A stretch of 64,000 nucleotides of DNA from Pseudosulfitobacter pseudonitzschiae. GTDB lineage: Bacteria > Pseudomonadota > Alphaproteobacteria > Rhodobacterales > Rhodobacteraceae. Below the pieces are notes generated by a model. That model saw only the letters and a list, made by a program, of their open reading frames with translations. It ran no database searches and had not been told where the DNA came from. A program made the translations under genes and the position numbers. The DNA is taken from positions 496,001-560,000 of the forward strand of contig NZ_FQVP01000002.1 of the NCBI RefSeq assembly GCF_900129395.1, written 5' to 3'. Shown here piece after piece: positions 7,761 through 16,411 of the stretch. Numbering within the stretch: position 1 is the first letter of the stretch; every line of letters starts with the position of its first letter.

Positions 7761-9041
7761 ATGGCTTTGGACACTGGCATCGCGCACTACGAAGCACCTG
7801 AAAAGGACCTGTACGAAGTGGGCGAAATGCCCCCGTTGGGTTATGTCCCCAAGCAGATGTACGCCTGGGCCATCCGCCGTGAACGTCACGGCGAGCCGGA
7901 CAAGGCCATGCTGCAAGAGGTGGTGGACGTACCCGAGCTGGACAGCCAGGACGTGCTGGTCCTGGTGATGGCTGCGGGCATCAACTATAACGGCGTCTGG
8001 GCCGCCCTCGGCCAACCGATCAGCCCTTTTGACGGCCACAAGCAGCCCTACCACGTTGCAGGCTCCGACGCTTCGGGCATCGTGTGGGCCGTTGGTGACA
8101 AGGTGAAGCGCTGGAAAGTCGGCGACGAGGTGGTGATCCACTGCAACCAGGATGACGGCGACGACGAGGAATGCAACGGCGGCGATCCGATGTATTCGCC
8201 CAGCCAGCGCATCTGGGGTTACGAGACGCCCGACGGTTCGTTCAGCCAGTTCACCCGCGTGCAGGCACAGCAGTTGATGCCGCGTCCCAAGCACCTTACT
8301 TGGGAAGAAAGCGCCTGTTACACGCTGACGCTGGCCACGGCCTATCGGATGTTGTTCGGTCACGAGCCGCACGACCTGAAACCCGGCCAGAACGTTCTGG
8401 TCTGGGGCGCGTCGGGTGGTCTGGGGTCCTACGCGATCCAGCTGATCAACACTGCGGGTGCCAACGCCATCGGGGTGATCTCGGACGAAAGCAAACGCGA
8501 TTTCGTCATGGATCTGGGCGCCAAGGGCGTTCTGAACCGCAAGGACTTCAAATGCTGGGGTCAGTTGCCCAAGGTGAACACGCCCGAATACAACGCCTGG
8601 TTCGCCGAGGCGCGCAAGTTCGGCAAGGCGATCTGGGACATCACCGGCAAGGGCGTGAACGTCGACATGGTGTTCGAACACCCCGGCGAGGCGACATTCC
8701 CCGTGTCCACTTTCGTGGTGAAAAAGGGCGGCATGGTTGTGATCTGCGCGGGCACATCAGGTTTCAACCTGACCTTTGACGTGCGCTATATGTGGATGCA
8801 CCAGAAGCGTCTGCAAGGCAGCCACTTTGCCCACCTGAAACAAGCGTCTGCCGCCAACCGCCTGATGCTGGAACGTCGTCTTGATCCGTGCATGTCCGAG
8901 GTGTTCTTGTGGAAGGACCTGCCCGACGCGCACATGAAGATGCTGCGCAACGAGCACAAGCCCGGCAACATGTCGGTTCTGGTGCAGGCCCCCAAGACCG
9001 GCTTGCGTACATTCGAGGACGCATTGGAAGCCGGGCGGTAA
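7761..9041 (+). CDS. ccr: crotonyl-CoA carboxylase/reductase
   Basis: NADPH-dependent reductive carboxylation of crotonyl-CoA to (2S)-ethylmalonyl-CoA, the defining step of the ethylmalonyl-CoA pathway. 426 aa, the usual length. Medium-chain dehydrogenase/reductase fold: N-terminal catalytic domain with INYNGVWAALGQP, then the Rossmann motif GASGGLGSYAIQL and a C-terminal MWMHQKRLQGSHFAH segment typical of Ccr. TAAGGAG lies 6 bases before the ATG. Monocistronic, with a strong terminator 23 bases downstream; ecm is nearby in the opposite orientation. Confidence 0.97.
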   Translation: MALDTGIAHYEAPEKDLYEVGEMPPLGYVPKQMYAWAIRRERHGEPDKAMLQEVVDVPELDSQDVLVLVMAAGINYNGVWAALGQPISPFDGHKQPYHVAGSDASGIVWAVGDKVKRWKVGDEVVIHCNQDDGDDEECNGGDPMYSPSQRIWGYETPDGSFSQFTRVQAQQLMPRPKHLTWEESACYTLTLATAYRMLFGHEPHDLKPGQNVLVWGASGGLGSYAIQLINTAGANAIGVISDESKRDFVMDLGAKGVLNRKDFKCWGQLPKVNTPEYNAWFAEARKFGKAIWDITGKGVNVDMVFEHPGEATFPVSTFVVKKGGMVVICAGTSGFNLTFDVRYMWMHQKRLQGSHFAHLKQASAANRLMLERRLDPCMSEVFLWKDLPDAHMKMLRNEHKPGNMSVLVQAPKTGLRTFEDALEAGR

Positions 9042-9064
9042 TCCTGCCCTGCGACAACACGCAG

Positions 9065-9101
9065 AACGCCCGCGAATCACATGTGATGCGCGGGCGTTTT
9101 T
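9065..9101 (+). terminator. terminator after ccr
   Basis: Ten-base stem AACGCCCGCG / CGCGGGCGTT followed by TTTG. The loop is itself a palindrome (ATCACATGTGAT), so the hairpin can extend almost to the tip. It separates ccr from the quorum-sensing unit. Confidence 0.85.
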
Positions 9102-9204
9102 GCGTTTGGCAGCCACATGTTACAGGCAAAATGCCCGAAAAACCGCCCCTCGCCATTTCGGGGGAGTACCAATACGCGAATTTATTAAGGAAAATCGCTC
9201 ATGC

Positions 9205-9235
9205 TATAGTTGAGTTAACCGACTGTTAACCAACT
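9205..9235 (+). promoter_or_regulatory. CtrA-type box and -10 element before the quorum-sensing genes
   Basis: TATAGT (9205-9210, possible -10) is followed by GTTAACCGACTGTTAAC, which contains TTAA-N7-TTAAC, the CtrA recognition sequence. AGTTG and CAACT flank it, making 9208-9235 a near-palindrome. It sits 16 bases before the small ORF that precedes luxR. CtrA binding at or just downstream of a -10 would normally repress, but other promoters may exist. Confidence 0.6.
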
Positions 9236-9250
9236 GAGGGCGAACCTGAC

Positions 9251-9457
9251 ATGAAGAGCGATTGGATTTTAGATGTTCTGACGGATCTCAGGGCCTTTGC
9301 CCACGCAAACGGATTGCCCGTTCTGGCCGAGCAGCTGGACGACACCGCAATCGTTGCAATGGCTGAGATCTCGGGAAAGGCAGAACCGGTTACAGGCGGG
9401 CCCGATGACGCTGAATGCGCAGATGGAAACCATTTTGGAGAGGCTGGAGCGGTCTGA
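9251..9457 (+). CDS. small protein overlapping the luxR start
   Basis: A 68-aa reading frame with GAGGG 9 bases before its ATG, directly downstream of the CtrA-type box. The first 45 residues look like a compact helical domain (WILDVLTDLRAFAHANG, then LDDTAIVAMAEIS); the tail is acidic and less ordered. It overlaps the first 53 bases of luxR in another frame, which would couple translation of the two. I do not recognise the family. Position, start signal and protein-like composition argue that it is real; it could also be a translational leader only. Confidence 0.55.
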   Translation: MKSDWILDVLTDLRAFAHANGLPVLAEQLDDTAIVAMAEISGKAEPVTGGPDDAECADGNHFGEAGAV

Positions 9458-10124
9458 CACTCTGGAAATTCTCCAGGAAGTCATTGAAGAGTTTGCCAAG
9501 GTTTTTGGCGTCAATCACATGATCTACCACTGGGTGGATAGTGCGGGGGATCAATACGGATGTGGTACATATTCCGACGATTGGCGTACACGTTATCTGG
9601 AACAGAACTACCTGCGCATCGACCCGGTGGTGATCGGGTGTTACCAGCGATTTCATCCTGTTGACTGGAGACGTTTGGATTGGTCCAGCAAGGCGGCGCG
9701 CGCATTTCAGGCAGAAGCGAGTGAATACGGCGTCGGAAATCAGGGATTTACCGTGCCGATCCGTGGCCCCAACGGGCAGTTTGCACTGTTTACCGTATCG
9801 CACAGCTGCGACGATGCCACATGGGACACATTCACCGAAACCCACCGCCGGTCGCTGATCCTGATCGCCCATGCGTTCAACCAAAAGGCGCTTGAATTCG
9901 AACCAGACCGCCTGCCGGAACAGGCCCGCAACCTGTCTCCACGCGAGATTGACAGCATCACCTTGCTGGCGATGGGCTACAGCCGCGCTCAGGTGGCTGA
10001 AACCCTGTCGATTTCCGAGCACACGCTGCGGGTCTATATCGAAAGCGCACGCTTCAAGCTGGGGGCGATGAACACCACGCACGCGGTTGCCCGCGCCATG
10101 AGCCGGGGGCTGATTGTTGTCTAG
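9405..10124 (+). CDS. LuxR-family autoinducer-responsive regulator
   Basis: Quorum-sensing transcription factor, 239 aa. The N-terminal domain shows the acyl-homoserine-lactone pocket pattern (YHWVD, the DDWRTRYLEQNY helix, IDPVV, PVDW). The C-terminal HTH (about 175-230) begins LSPREIDSITLLAMGYS and contains ISEHTLRVYIESAR. The ATG used has GGCGGG upstream; an internal Met six residues later is possible. The cognate luxI follows in the same direction after 100 bases. Expression is probably tied to the small upstream ORF and the CtrA box. Confidence 0.92.
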   Translation: MTLNAQMETILERLERSDTLEILQEVIEEFAKVFGVNHMIYHWVDSAGDQYGCGTYSDDWRTRYLEQNYLRIDPVVIGCYQRFHPVDWRRLDWSSKAARAFQAEASEYGVGNQGFTVPIRGPNGQFALFTVSHSCDDATWDTFTETHRRSLILIAHAFNQKALEFEPDRLPEQARNLSPREIDSITLLAMGYSRAQVAETLSISEHTLRVYIESARFKLGAMNTTHAVARAMSRGLIVV

Positions 10125-10190
10125 CGTTGCGCATCGGCGCCGTGCTGCGTGCGGTGGGCTTGCCTCACGTTAACGATGTCGCGGCTACGC

Positions 10191-10215
10191 CATTGACCAT
10201 TCGGATCAATGGGGA
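10191..10215 (+). promoter_or_regulatory. inverted repeat next to the luxI ribosome-binding site
   Basis: CATTGA and TCAATG arms are separated by 9 bases, and the right arm abuts the Shine-Dalgarno GGGGAG of luxI. Size and location fit a LuxR-type operator or an mRNA hairpin affecting luxI translation. The bases differ from the classic ACCTG-type lux box. Confidence 0.4.
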
Positions 10216-10224
10216 GCCACACAC

Positions 10225-10863
10225 ATGCTGCGCTATATCTACGGCACCGACCTTCACACCTGTCCCGCTTTGCGCGACGCGATGTTCCGCGACCGCGCTG
10301 ACCAGTTCAAAACCCGGCTGGGCTGGGAGGTCAGCGTGGACGCCACAGGGGCCGAGCGGGACCGCTACGATGATTTGAACCCGCTCTATGTGATCTGGGA
10401 AGAACCCGACGGCAGCCACGGTGGCTCGATGCGCTTTCTGCCCACGACGGGGCCGGTGATGGTCAACGATCATTTCGGCCATCTGACGGGCGGCGTTCCC
10501 ATCGCCAGCCCGCGCATTTGGGAATGCACCCGGTTCTGCCTGTCCCGTGGTGCGGGCAGCCATGTGGCGGCCGCGTTGATGCTGGGCGGGGGCGAGATCA
10601 TGCAGAACTTTGACGTGGACCATTTCGTCGGCGTTTTCGACGCGCGTATGGTGCGCATCTACCGGATGATCGGATCGTCCCCCGAGGTGCTGGGAAGCCA
10701 AGGCACAGGGCGCAGCCAGATCAGCGTCGGCCTGTGGCAGTTCGACCCGGATGCCAAGGCCGCCGTGGCGCAGCGGGCAGGGCTCAGCGCAGAGCTGTCA
10801 CGCCAGTGGTTCGACCGCTCCTTTGGCGGTGCCCGCGCACAAAATCTGGCGCGGACAGGCTAA
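10225..10863 (+). CDS. acyl-homoserine-lactone synthase (LuxI family)
   Basis: Makes N-acyl-homoserine lactone from SAM and acyl-ACP (or acyl-CoA). 212 aa. Conserved LuxI residues are present: Arg24 and Phe28 in MFRDRADQF, Trp34, Asp49 or Asp50, Arg70 with Phe71 in GSMRFLP, Glu100 and Arg103 (IWECTRF). GGGGAG precedes the ATG. It lies downstream of luxR in the same direction; autoinduction through the inverted repeat just upstream is plausible. Acyl-chain length cannot be predicted. Confidence 0.95.
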   Translation: MLRYIYGTDLHTCPALRDAMFRDRADQFKTRLGWEVSVDATGAERDRYDDLNPLYVIWEEPDGSHGGSMRFLPTTGPVMVNDHFGHLTGGVPIASPRIWECTRFCLSRGAGSHVAAALMLGGGEIMQNFDVDHFVGVFDARMVRIYRMIGSSPEVLGSQGTGRSQISVGLWQFDPDAKAAVAQRAGLSAELSRQWFDRSFGGARAQNLARTG

Positions 10864-10913
10864 AGCGCGCCTTGCCTCTGGTCCCCGCCGCGACCCGCCT
10901 TTAGTGTCGCGGA

Positions 10914-12449
10914 ATGACCGATACCGCCGTTACATATTCCGACGATCAGGCCGTGGCCCATGACGCAGTGACCGAGATGCTGCGGGGCGCGGGCATTGAT
11001 CTGGACGAACAGCTGCTGATGCCGCCGAAGTCATCGGCCAGTGCGGTGATGGCGGTCACCGGCAAGGCGGGATCGGGCAAGACCCTGCTTTTGGCGCAGC
11101 TCTACAAGGCGTTGGAACAGGCCGGGGTCGAGGTCGTCTCGGGCGATTACGAATCGCGCAAGCGCAAGGAAAAGCGCACGCTGGCGATCCTTGCGCCCAC
11201 CAACAAGGCGGCGAGCGTCCTGCGTCTGCGCGGGGTGCCTGCCACGACGATCCACCGTATTCTGTACACACCGGTTTATGATCCCGAATACGAACGCATC
11301 GCCGAATGGCTGGCGGGCAACGGTGAACGGCCCGAGATTGCCGATCTGACCGACGTGGCGCTGGACCGGGCCGCGGCCTTTTATGCCAACAACAAATCCA
11401 TTCCCGGCGCGCTGGCCGCCGCTGGCCTGCGCGGCAGCGATTTCATCACCGGATGGAAGCGCCGGGAAGAGCCGCTGGACATCGGGTTTATCGACGAATC
11501 CTCGATGCTGGATGACAAACAGTTCGAGGATCTCAAGGAGATTTTCCCGACGCTTTTGCTGTTCGGTGATCCGGCCCAGCTGGCCCCGGTGGGGCAATCC
11601 GGTACGATGGTCTTTGAAAAGCTGCCCGCACCACGGGTGTTGAACCTGAGCCGCATCCACCGGCAGGCCGCCGACAACCCGATCCTGGATCTCGCACATG
11701 CGCTGGCCGATCCAGCGTTGGAATTCCACCATTTCGAAAAGATGATCGAAGACGCCGCGAAACGGGACGAACGGGTGGTCTGGGGTCAGCGGGTCGAGGT
11801 TGACCTGATGGCGCGCAGCCCTGTTCTGGTCTGGCGCAACGCCACGCGCATCCGCCTGATCAACGCATTTCGCACGGTTTACGGCGCGCCCGAGGATGCG
11901 TTGATCGAAGGTGAGCCGTTGATTTGCGACGGGATCGAACTGCCATTGAAGCATCGCAAGAAACGGTTGGACCTTGAGGCGCGCGGCCTGATCAAAGGGG
12001 CGCAGGTGGTGTTTCTGGGGTCTGGGCGCAAACCGGGCTTTTCGCGCCTGCATGTGATGGGCGCGGAAGACCCGCAGATTTCCGCCGCCTCGATCGTGAA
12101 AATCGAAAAGCCGGACGAGGAAGAGCCCTTTATCCCCTTCGCCGCGCGTATGGGGGCAACGTTCCTGCACGGGGCTGCTGTGACCATTCACAAGGCGCAG
12201 GGCAGCCAGTGGGATACAGTTCAGGTCTTTGCCCCCGATCTGTTCGTCGCGGCCCGCATGGGGCGTGTCGAGGCGGGGCAACCCTTGTGGAAACGGCTGG
12301 CTTATGTGGCGATCACCCGCGCACAGGACAGGCTGATCTGGGTCGTGCGCAACCGGCTGTCGAAACCGACCGAACCCTTGCGGGTGGATGATCTGCGTGC
12401 GGTTCCCGCCGCTCCGCTCAACCTGGCCGAGCCGGAAGCGTTCCTGTAG
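10914..12449 (+). CDS. RecD/Dda-like superfamily 1B DNA helicase
   Basis: ATP-dependent DNA helicase of the RecD2/Dda type, 511 aa. Motifs in order: Walker A GKAGSGKT (50-57), motif Ia (APTNKAAS), DESSM (Walker B), GDPAQLAPVG (motif III), TIHKAQGSQWDTVQVF (motif V) and VAITRAQDRL (motif VI). No RecB/RecC genes are nearby, and it lacks an obvious extra nuclease domain. It follows luxI by 50 bases, possibly only a positional neighbour. A role in repair or replication restart is inferred. Confidence 0.88.
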   Translation: MTDTAVTYSDDQAVAHDAVTEMLRGAGIDLDEQLLMPPKSSASAVMAVTGKAGSGKTLLLAQLYKALEQAGVEVVSGDYESRKRKEKRTLAILAPTNKAASVLRLRGVPATTIHRILYTPVYDPEYERIAEWLAGNGERPEIADLTDVALDRAAAFYANNKSIPGALAAAGLRGSDFITGWKRREEPLDIGFIDESSMLDDKQFEDLKEIFPTLLLFGDPAQLAPVGQSGTMVFEKLPAPRVLNLSRIHRQAADNPILDLAHALADPALEFHHFEKMIEDAAKRDERVVWGQRVEVDLMARSPVLVWRNATRIRLINAFRTVYGAPEDALIEGEPLICDGIELPLKHRKKRLDLEARGLIKGAQVVFLGSGRKPGFSRLHVMGAEDPQISAASIVKIEKPDEEEPFIPFAARMGATFLHGAAVTIHKAQGSQWDTVQVFAPDLFVAARMGRVEAGQPLWKRLAYVAITRAQDRLIWVVRNRLSKPTEPLRVDDLRAVPAAPLNLAEPEAFL

Positions 12450-13214
12450 CTACCGCCGCAATAGGGCAAAGCCTGCCGATGCGCCCCAGCCTGCGGCAAT
12501 GGCGATGGCGATCGACATCAGGCCGTACAAAAGCGGCTGGTTGCGCGACAGGGCAAACAACCAGCGTTCCAATCCGACTTTTCGCACTTCGATGGTGGTT
12601 TGATATTGCGACACCACTTTGCCGTCGCGGGTCAGGAAAATGCGGGTGATATAGCCGCCCTCGGTGACCGCTGACGGCAGCTGGATGGAAGTGCGGAACA
12701 GGGTTTGCTGGTCGACAACGACATTTTCTTCCAACACCTGATAGAGGCCCATATTGCCCCGGATGCGGATCAGCGCACGGGTAAAGGCCGCCGAGTCCAA
12801 GATGGTCATTGGCGCCCCCACCGAGCGGATCGCGCGGGGCACCGTGATGCGATACCGCAGGTCTTCGATATTGGACAGAACCTCGCGCAGCGGCCCGCTT
12901 GACGCCACGGCGTAATAGCTGGGCGCGCGGTCGACCTCGACCGCATCGGTGTTGATCCAGATGCCAAAGCGGCGTTCCTTGCGGCGCACCGTGACGGGGG
13001 TGGACGGACCCGAAACCGTGATCACCACCTCAAGCGGCGAACCGGACGGGATTGGTTCCTCACGCAGGACCGCGCCGAAAATCAGGATGTCCGATCCGTT
13101 AAAGCTGGCGGTGATCGCCACCTCGTCCTTGGACAGGCCCAGCACGACCTCTTCCGCCCGCGCAGGCAAGGTTGCGCAAAAGGTCAGAAAGGCAAGCACC
13201 AGCCCCCGCATCAT
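12450..13214 (-). CDS. TIGR02186 family membrane-anchored protein
   Basis: A 254-aa exported protein: cleavable signal (about 1-20, ending ARA), a beta-rich periplasmic domain, and a single C-terminal transmembrane helix (about 226-250). It matches my recollection of the TIGR02186 family, which accompanies TauE/SafE-type permeases. The tandem ATGATG start overlaps the TauE stop, so the two are translationally coupled and probably form one export complex. Its 3' end abuts that of the helicase gene. Molecular role unknown. Confidence 0.75.
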   Translation of the reverse strand: MMRGLVLAFLTFCATLPARAEEVVLGLSKDEVAITASFNGSDILIFGAVLREEPIPSGSPLEVVITVSGPSTPVTVRRKERRFGIWINTDAVEVDRAPSYYAVASSGPLREVLSNIEDLRYRITVPRAIRSVGAPMTILDSAAFTRALIRIRGNMGLYQVLEENVVVDQQTLFRTSIQLPSAVTEGGYITRIFLTRDGKVVSQYQTTIEVRKVGLERWLFALSRNQPLLYGLMSIAIAIAAGWGASAGFALLRR

Positions 13215-14125
13215 TGCATCACCGGCGGGGCAACCGAATAAAGCTCGGAGGGTTGCAGCAGCAGCTCAAGTGCCAGCTTGCCGCAGACGATCATCACCAG
13301 CAGGGCCAGCAGCACGCGCAGCTGTTCCGCTTTCATCCGCAGGCCGATGTTGGTGCCGATCTGCGCGCCGACCACGCCGCCGACCAGCAGCAGCACTGCC
13401 AGAACCACGTCCACGGTATAGTTGGTGGTGGCGTGCAACATGGTGGTGAATGCGGCCACAAAGATGATCTGGAACAGCGAAGTACCGATCACGACCTTGG
13501 TTGGCATCCCGAGGATATAGATCATCGCGGGCACCATGATAAATCCGCCACCCACGCCCATGATCGCGGCCAGCACCCCGACGGACAGGCCCACCAGCAA
13601 CGGCGGGATCACCGAGATATACAGACCCGAGACGCGAAACCGCATCTTGAAGGGCATCTTGTGCACCAGCCCGTGCTTTTTGCGTTTCGGTTTCGCCCCT
13701 GAAGACGACCGGCGCAGGGCTGCCAGGCTTTCGACAAACATCAGCGTGCCGATGATGCCCAGAAAAACCACATAGCAAAGCCGCACCATCAGGTCGACCT
13801 GACCGATCGACCGCAGATAGTTGAAAACCGCGACACCTGCCGCGGCTCCGATCAGGCCACCGATCAACAGGACGGTGCCCATCCTGAGGTCCACCGTGCG
13901 CCGCCGGAAATGGGCCAGCACGCCGGAAAAGGACGAGGCGACAATCTGGTTCGCACCTGTGGCCACGGCGACAGCAGGGGGGATGCCGATAAAGAACAGC
14001 AGCGGTGTCATCAGGAACCCGCCACCCACGCCGAACATGCCGGACAACATGCCGACCAACCCGCCCAAGCCCAACAGCAAGAAGGCATTTACCGAAACTT
14101 CCGCGATGGGCAGGTATATTTGCAT
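13211..14125 (-). CDS. TauE/SafE family sulfite or organosulfur exporter
   Basis: Inner-membrane permease, 304 aa, with two homologous halves each opening with a Gly-rich motif (GMFGVGGGFLMTP and AIMGVGGGFIMVP) typical of TauE/SafE (UPF0721). About eight transmembrane segments and a Lys/Arg-rich cytoplasmic loop near residues 145-160. Substrate likely an anion such as sulfite or sulfoacetate; not determinable here. First gene of a two-gene operon with the TIGR02186 protein. Confidence 0.88.
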   Translation of the reverse strand: MQIYLPIAEVSVNAFLLLGLGGLVGMLSGMFGVGGGFLMTPLLFFIGIPPAVAVATGANQIVASSFSGVLAHFRRRTVDLRMGTVLLIGGLIGAAAGVAVFNYLRSIGQVDLMVRLCYVVFLGIIGTLMFVESLAALRRSSSGAKPKRKKHGLVHKMPFKMRFRVSGLYISVIPPLLVGLSVGVLAAIMGVGGGFIMVPAMIYILGMPTKVVIGTSLFQIIFVAAFTTMLHATTNYTVDVVLAVLLLVGGVVGAQIGTNIGLRMKAEQLRVLLALLVMIVCGKLALELLLQPSELYSVAPPVMQ

Positions 14126-14213
14126 GACACTACTTAGGACGTGCCGAGGGACGAAAGCAATATGCTACGCTGCAGCATGGAACATCAGGACTGATAAATT
14201 GCCAAAACTGGAC

Positions 14214-15182
14214 CTACCGTTCTTTGACATAGGGTTCTCCGCCCGCGCGTGGCGGGTTTGCCCGGCCCACAAAACCCGCCAGAATGATCACTGTCATGAT
14301 ATAGGGCAGCGCACCCAGGAGTTGTCCCTGCATCCGCATTCCGGTCAGCGCGGTGATCACGTCGGGCCGTGTTTCCAGTGCGCCGAACAGGCCGAACAGC
14401 AGCGTCGCATACAGCGCATACCACGGCCGCCATTTGGCAAAGATCAGCGCCGCCAGCGCGATATAGCCGCGGCCTGCGGACATGTCCTTGACGAAACCGG
14501 CTTGGAGCGCGGTGGACAGATAGGCACCTGCGATCCCGCAGAGCACGCCACAGATCGCAACCGCAGCATAGCGCAGGCCCACCACCGACACGCCCGCGGT
14601 GTCCACCGCGGCGGGGTTTTCGCCCACGGCCCGCAGGCGCAGGCCGAAACGGGTGCGAAACAGCACGAACCAGGTCAGGGGCACGGCGGCAAAGGCCATG
14701 TAGACCAGGATGGAGTGGCCCGAGATTAACTCGGCATAGATCGGTCCCACAAAGGGCACATCGGCCACCGCATCGGCAAAGGGCAGGGTGATCGGCGTGA
14801 ACCGCCCGCCGCCCATCAGAGATGGGGTGCGCCCGCCTTGCTGAAACCAGCTTTGCGCGATCAGCACCGTCAGCCCCGAGGCCAGAAAGTTGATCGCCAC
14901 GCCGGAAATCAGCTGATTGCCACGAAAGGTGATCGAGGCGATGCCGTGCAAGGCGCTGAGCAGCAGCGAGGCGACAATACCTGCCAGCAGCCCCAGCCAG
15001 ACCGACCCTGTGACGGCCGCCACAGCGGCGGAAAAGAACGCAGCGGCCAGCATCTTGCCCTCAAGGCCGATATCGAAAATGCCGGCACGTTCGCTGAAGA
15101 GGCCCGCAAGACAGGCCAGCAGCAGCGGAGTGGCCAGTCGCACGGTGCTGTCGAGCAGTTGGATCAGGGTCAGGAAATCCAT
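14214..15182 (-). CDS. BMP-type ABC transporter permease (second)
   Basis: Inner-membrane subunit of a nucleoside-type ABC importer, 322 aa, resembling YufQ/NupQ. About eight to nine helices; family segments include FSERAGIFDIGLEGKM near residue 30 and FGLRLRAVGENPAAVDTAGV near 180, the ATPase-contacting region. It starts 4 bases after the first permease ends. Last gene of the four-gene importer operon. Confidence 0.93.
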   Translation of the reverse strand: MDFLTLIQLLDSTVRLATPLLLACLAGLFSERAGIFDIGLEGKMLAAAFFSAAVAAVTGSVWLGLLAGIVASLLLSALHGIASITFRGNQLISGVAINFLASGLTVLIAQSWFQQGGRTPSLMGGGRFTPITLPFADAVADVPFVGPIYAELISGHSILVYMAFAAVPLTWFVLFRTRFGLRLRAVGENPAAVDTAGVSVVGLRYAAVAICGVLCGIAGAYLSTALQAGFVKDMSAGRGYIALAALIFAKWRPWYALYATLLFGLFGALETRPDVITALTGMRMQGQLLGALPYIMTVIILAGFVGRANPPRAGGEPYVKER

Positions 15183-15186
15183 GATG

Positions 15187-16317
15187 TTACTCCGCCGGCT
15201 CTACAGGTTTGCGTTCAGGCTTGGGGGTTCGGGCGCGGCGTGCAGCCAGGAACATCCGCTCCAGCGGCATCCGCACCATGTTGTCCAGCGCACCGGTGAA
15301 CAGGATCACCAGCGCCTGGATCACCACGATCAATTCACGCGGGATCGTGGTCCACAGTGCCAGTTCCGCGCCGCCCTGGTAGAGAAAGCCGAACAGGATC
15401 GCGGCGATGAACACGCCAAAGGGATGGCTGCGGCCCATCAGGGCCACGGCGATGCCGATGAAACCGGCGCCTTCGACAGCGTTCAGCACCAGCCGTTCTG
15501 CTTCACCCATGACGTTGTTGATCGCCATCAACCCGGCCAGTCCCCCCGAAATGATCATCGTGACCATGGTGATCTTGAACGGTGAAATGCCTGCGTATTT
15601 CGCCGCACTCTCGGAATGACCATAAGCGCGCAGCTCGTACCCCAGACGGGTGCGCCAGATCAGCACCCAGACCAGCACACAGGCCAGCACGGCCACCAGC
15701 AAGGTGATGTTGGCGGGGGCGGCCTTGGAGAAGCTGATGCCAAAGGGGGCCAGCACGTCATGCAGTGTCGGCAGGTGTGTGCCTTCGGGGAAGCGGGCGG
15801 TGGCCGGGTCCATGCTGCCGCGCGGGCGCAGGACGTTCACAAGGATGTAGTTCAGCAGGGAGGCCGCGATAAAGTTGAACATGATCGTGGTGATCACGAT
15901 ATGGCTGCCCCGCTTGGCTTGCAGATAGGCGGGGATCGCGGCCCAGATCGCACCGAAGATGCCCGCCATGACAATTGCGCCCAGCAGTGCCAGCGACCAG
16001 TGCGGCCAGGGGATGTAAAGACAGGCCAGCGCCACGCCCAATCCGCCCAGGGCCGCCTGACCTTCGCCACCGATGTTGAACAACCGCGCGTGAAAGGCCA
16101 CGGCGACCGCAAGGCCGGTGAACATGAAGTTGGTGGCGTAATAGAGCGTGTAGCCCCAGCCATAGGTCGACCCCAGCGCGCCCGACACCATCAGCTTGAC
16201 GGCAGCAATCGGGTCTTCTCCGATAGCCAGGATCACCAGCGCCGAGATGATGGCGGCCAGGATCAGCGAAATCAGCGGCACGAGGATCACCTCGGCCCAT
16301 TTGGGCATCACATCCAT
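15187..16317 (-). CDS. BMP-type ABC transporter permease (first)
   Basis: Inner-membrane subunit resembling YufP/NupP, 376 aa. Segments include ARLFNIGGEGQAALGG near residue 80 and the ATPase-contacting GYELRAYGHSESAAKYAG near 220. A basic cytoplasmic tail closes the protein. It heterodimerises with the following permease. A 94-base gap with a repeat-like GC-rich element separates it from the ATPase gene upstream. Confidence 0.93.
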   Translation of the reverse strand: MDVMPKWAEVILVPLISLILAAIISALVILAIGEDPIAAVKLMVSGALGSTYGWGYTLYYATNFMFTGLAVAVAFHARLFNIGGEGQAALGGLGVALACLYIPWPHWSLALLGAIVMAGIFGAIWAAIPAYLQAKRGSHIVITTIMFNFIAASLLNYILVNVLRPRGSMDPATARFPEGTHLPTLHDVLAPFGISFSKAAPANITLLVAVLACVLVWVLIWRTRLGYELRAYGHSESAAKYAGISPFKITMVTMIISGGLAGLMAINNVMGEAERLVLNAVEGAGFIGIAVALMGRSHPFGVFIAAILFGFLYQGGAELALWTTIPRELIVVIQALVILFTGALDNMVRMPLERMFLAARRARTPKPERKPVEPAE

Positions 16318-16335
16318 GGGGCGGCTCCTGTCTGG

Positions 16336-16402
16336 CGGGCGGGGTGCTGGGGGCGCTGCCCCTGTTCCTGCGGGATTCCCCCGGGATATGTGTGGCCAAA
16401 AG
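16336..16402 (-). repeat. REP-like GC-rich intergenic element, copy 1
   Basis: Read on the minus strand it runs TTTTGGCC...ATATCCCGGGGGA...GGGGCAGCGCCCC. The same order of blocks occurs at copies 2 and 3 in this window, always in intergenic DNA. Here it lies between two genes of one operon. Confidence 0.5.
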
Positions 16403-16411
16403 CACGTACGG

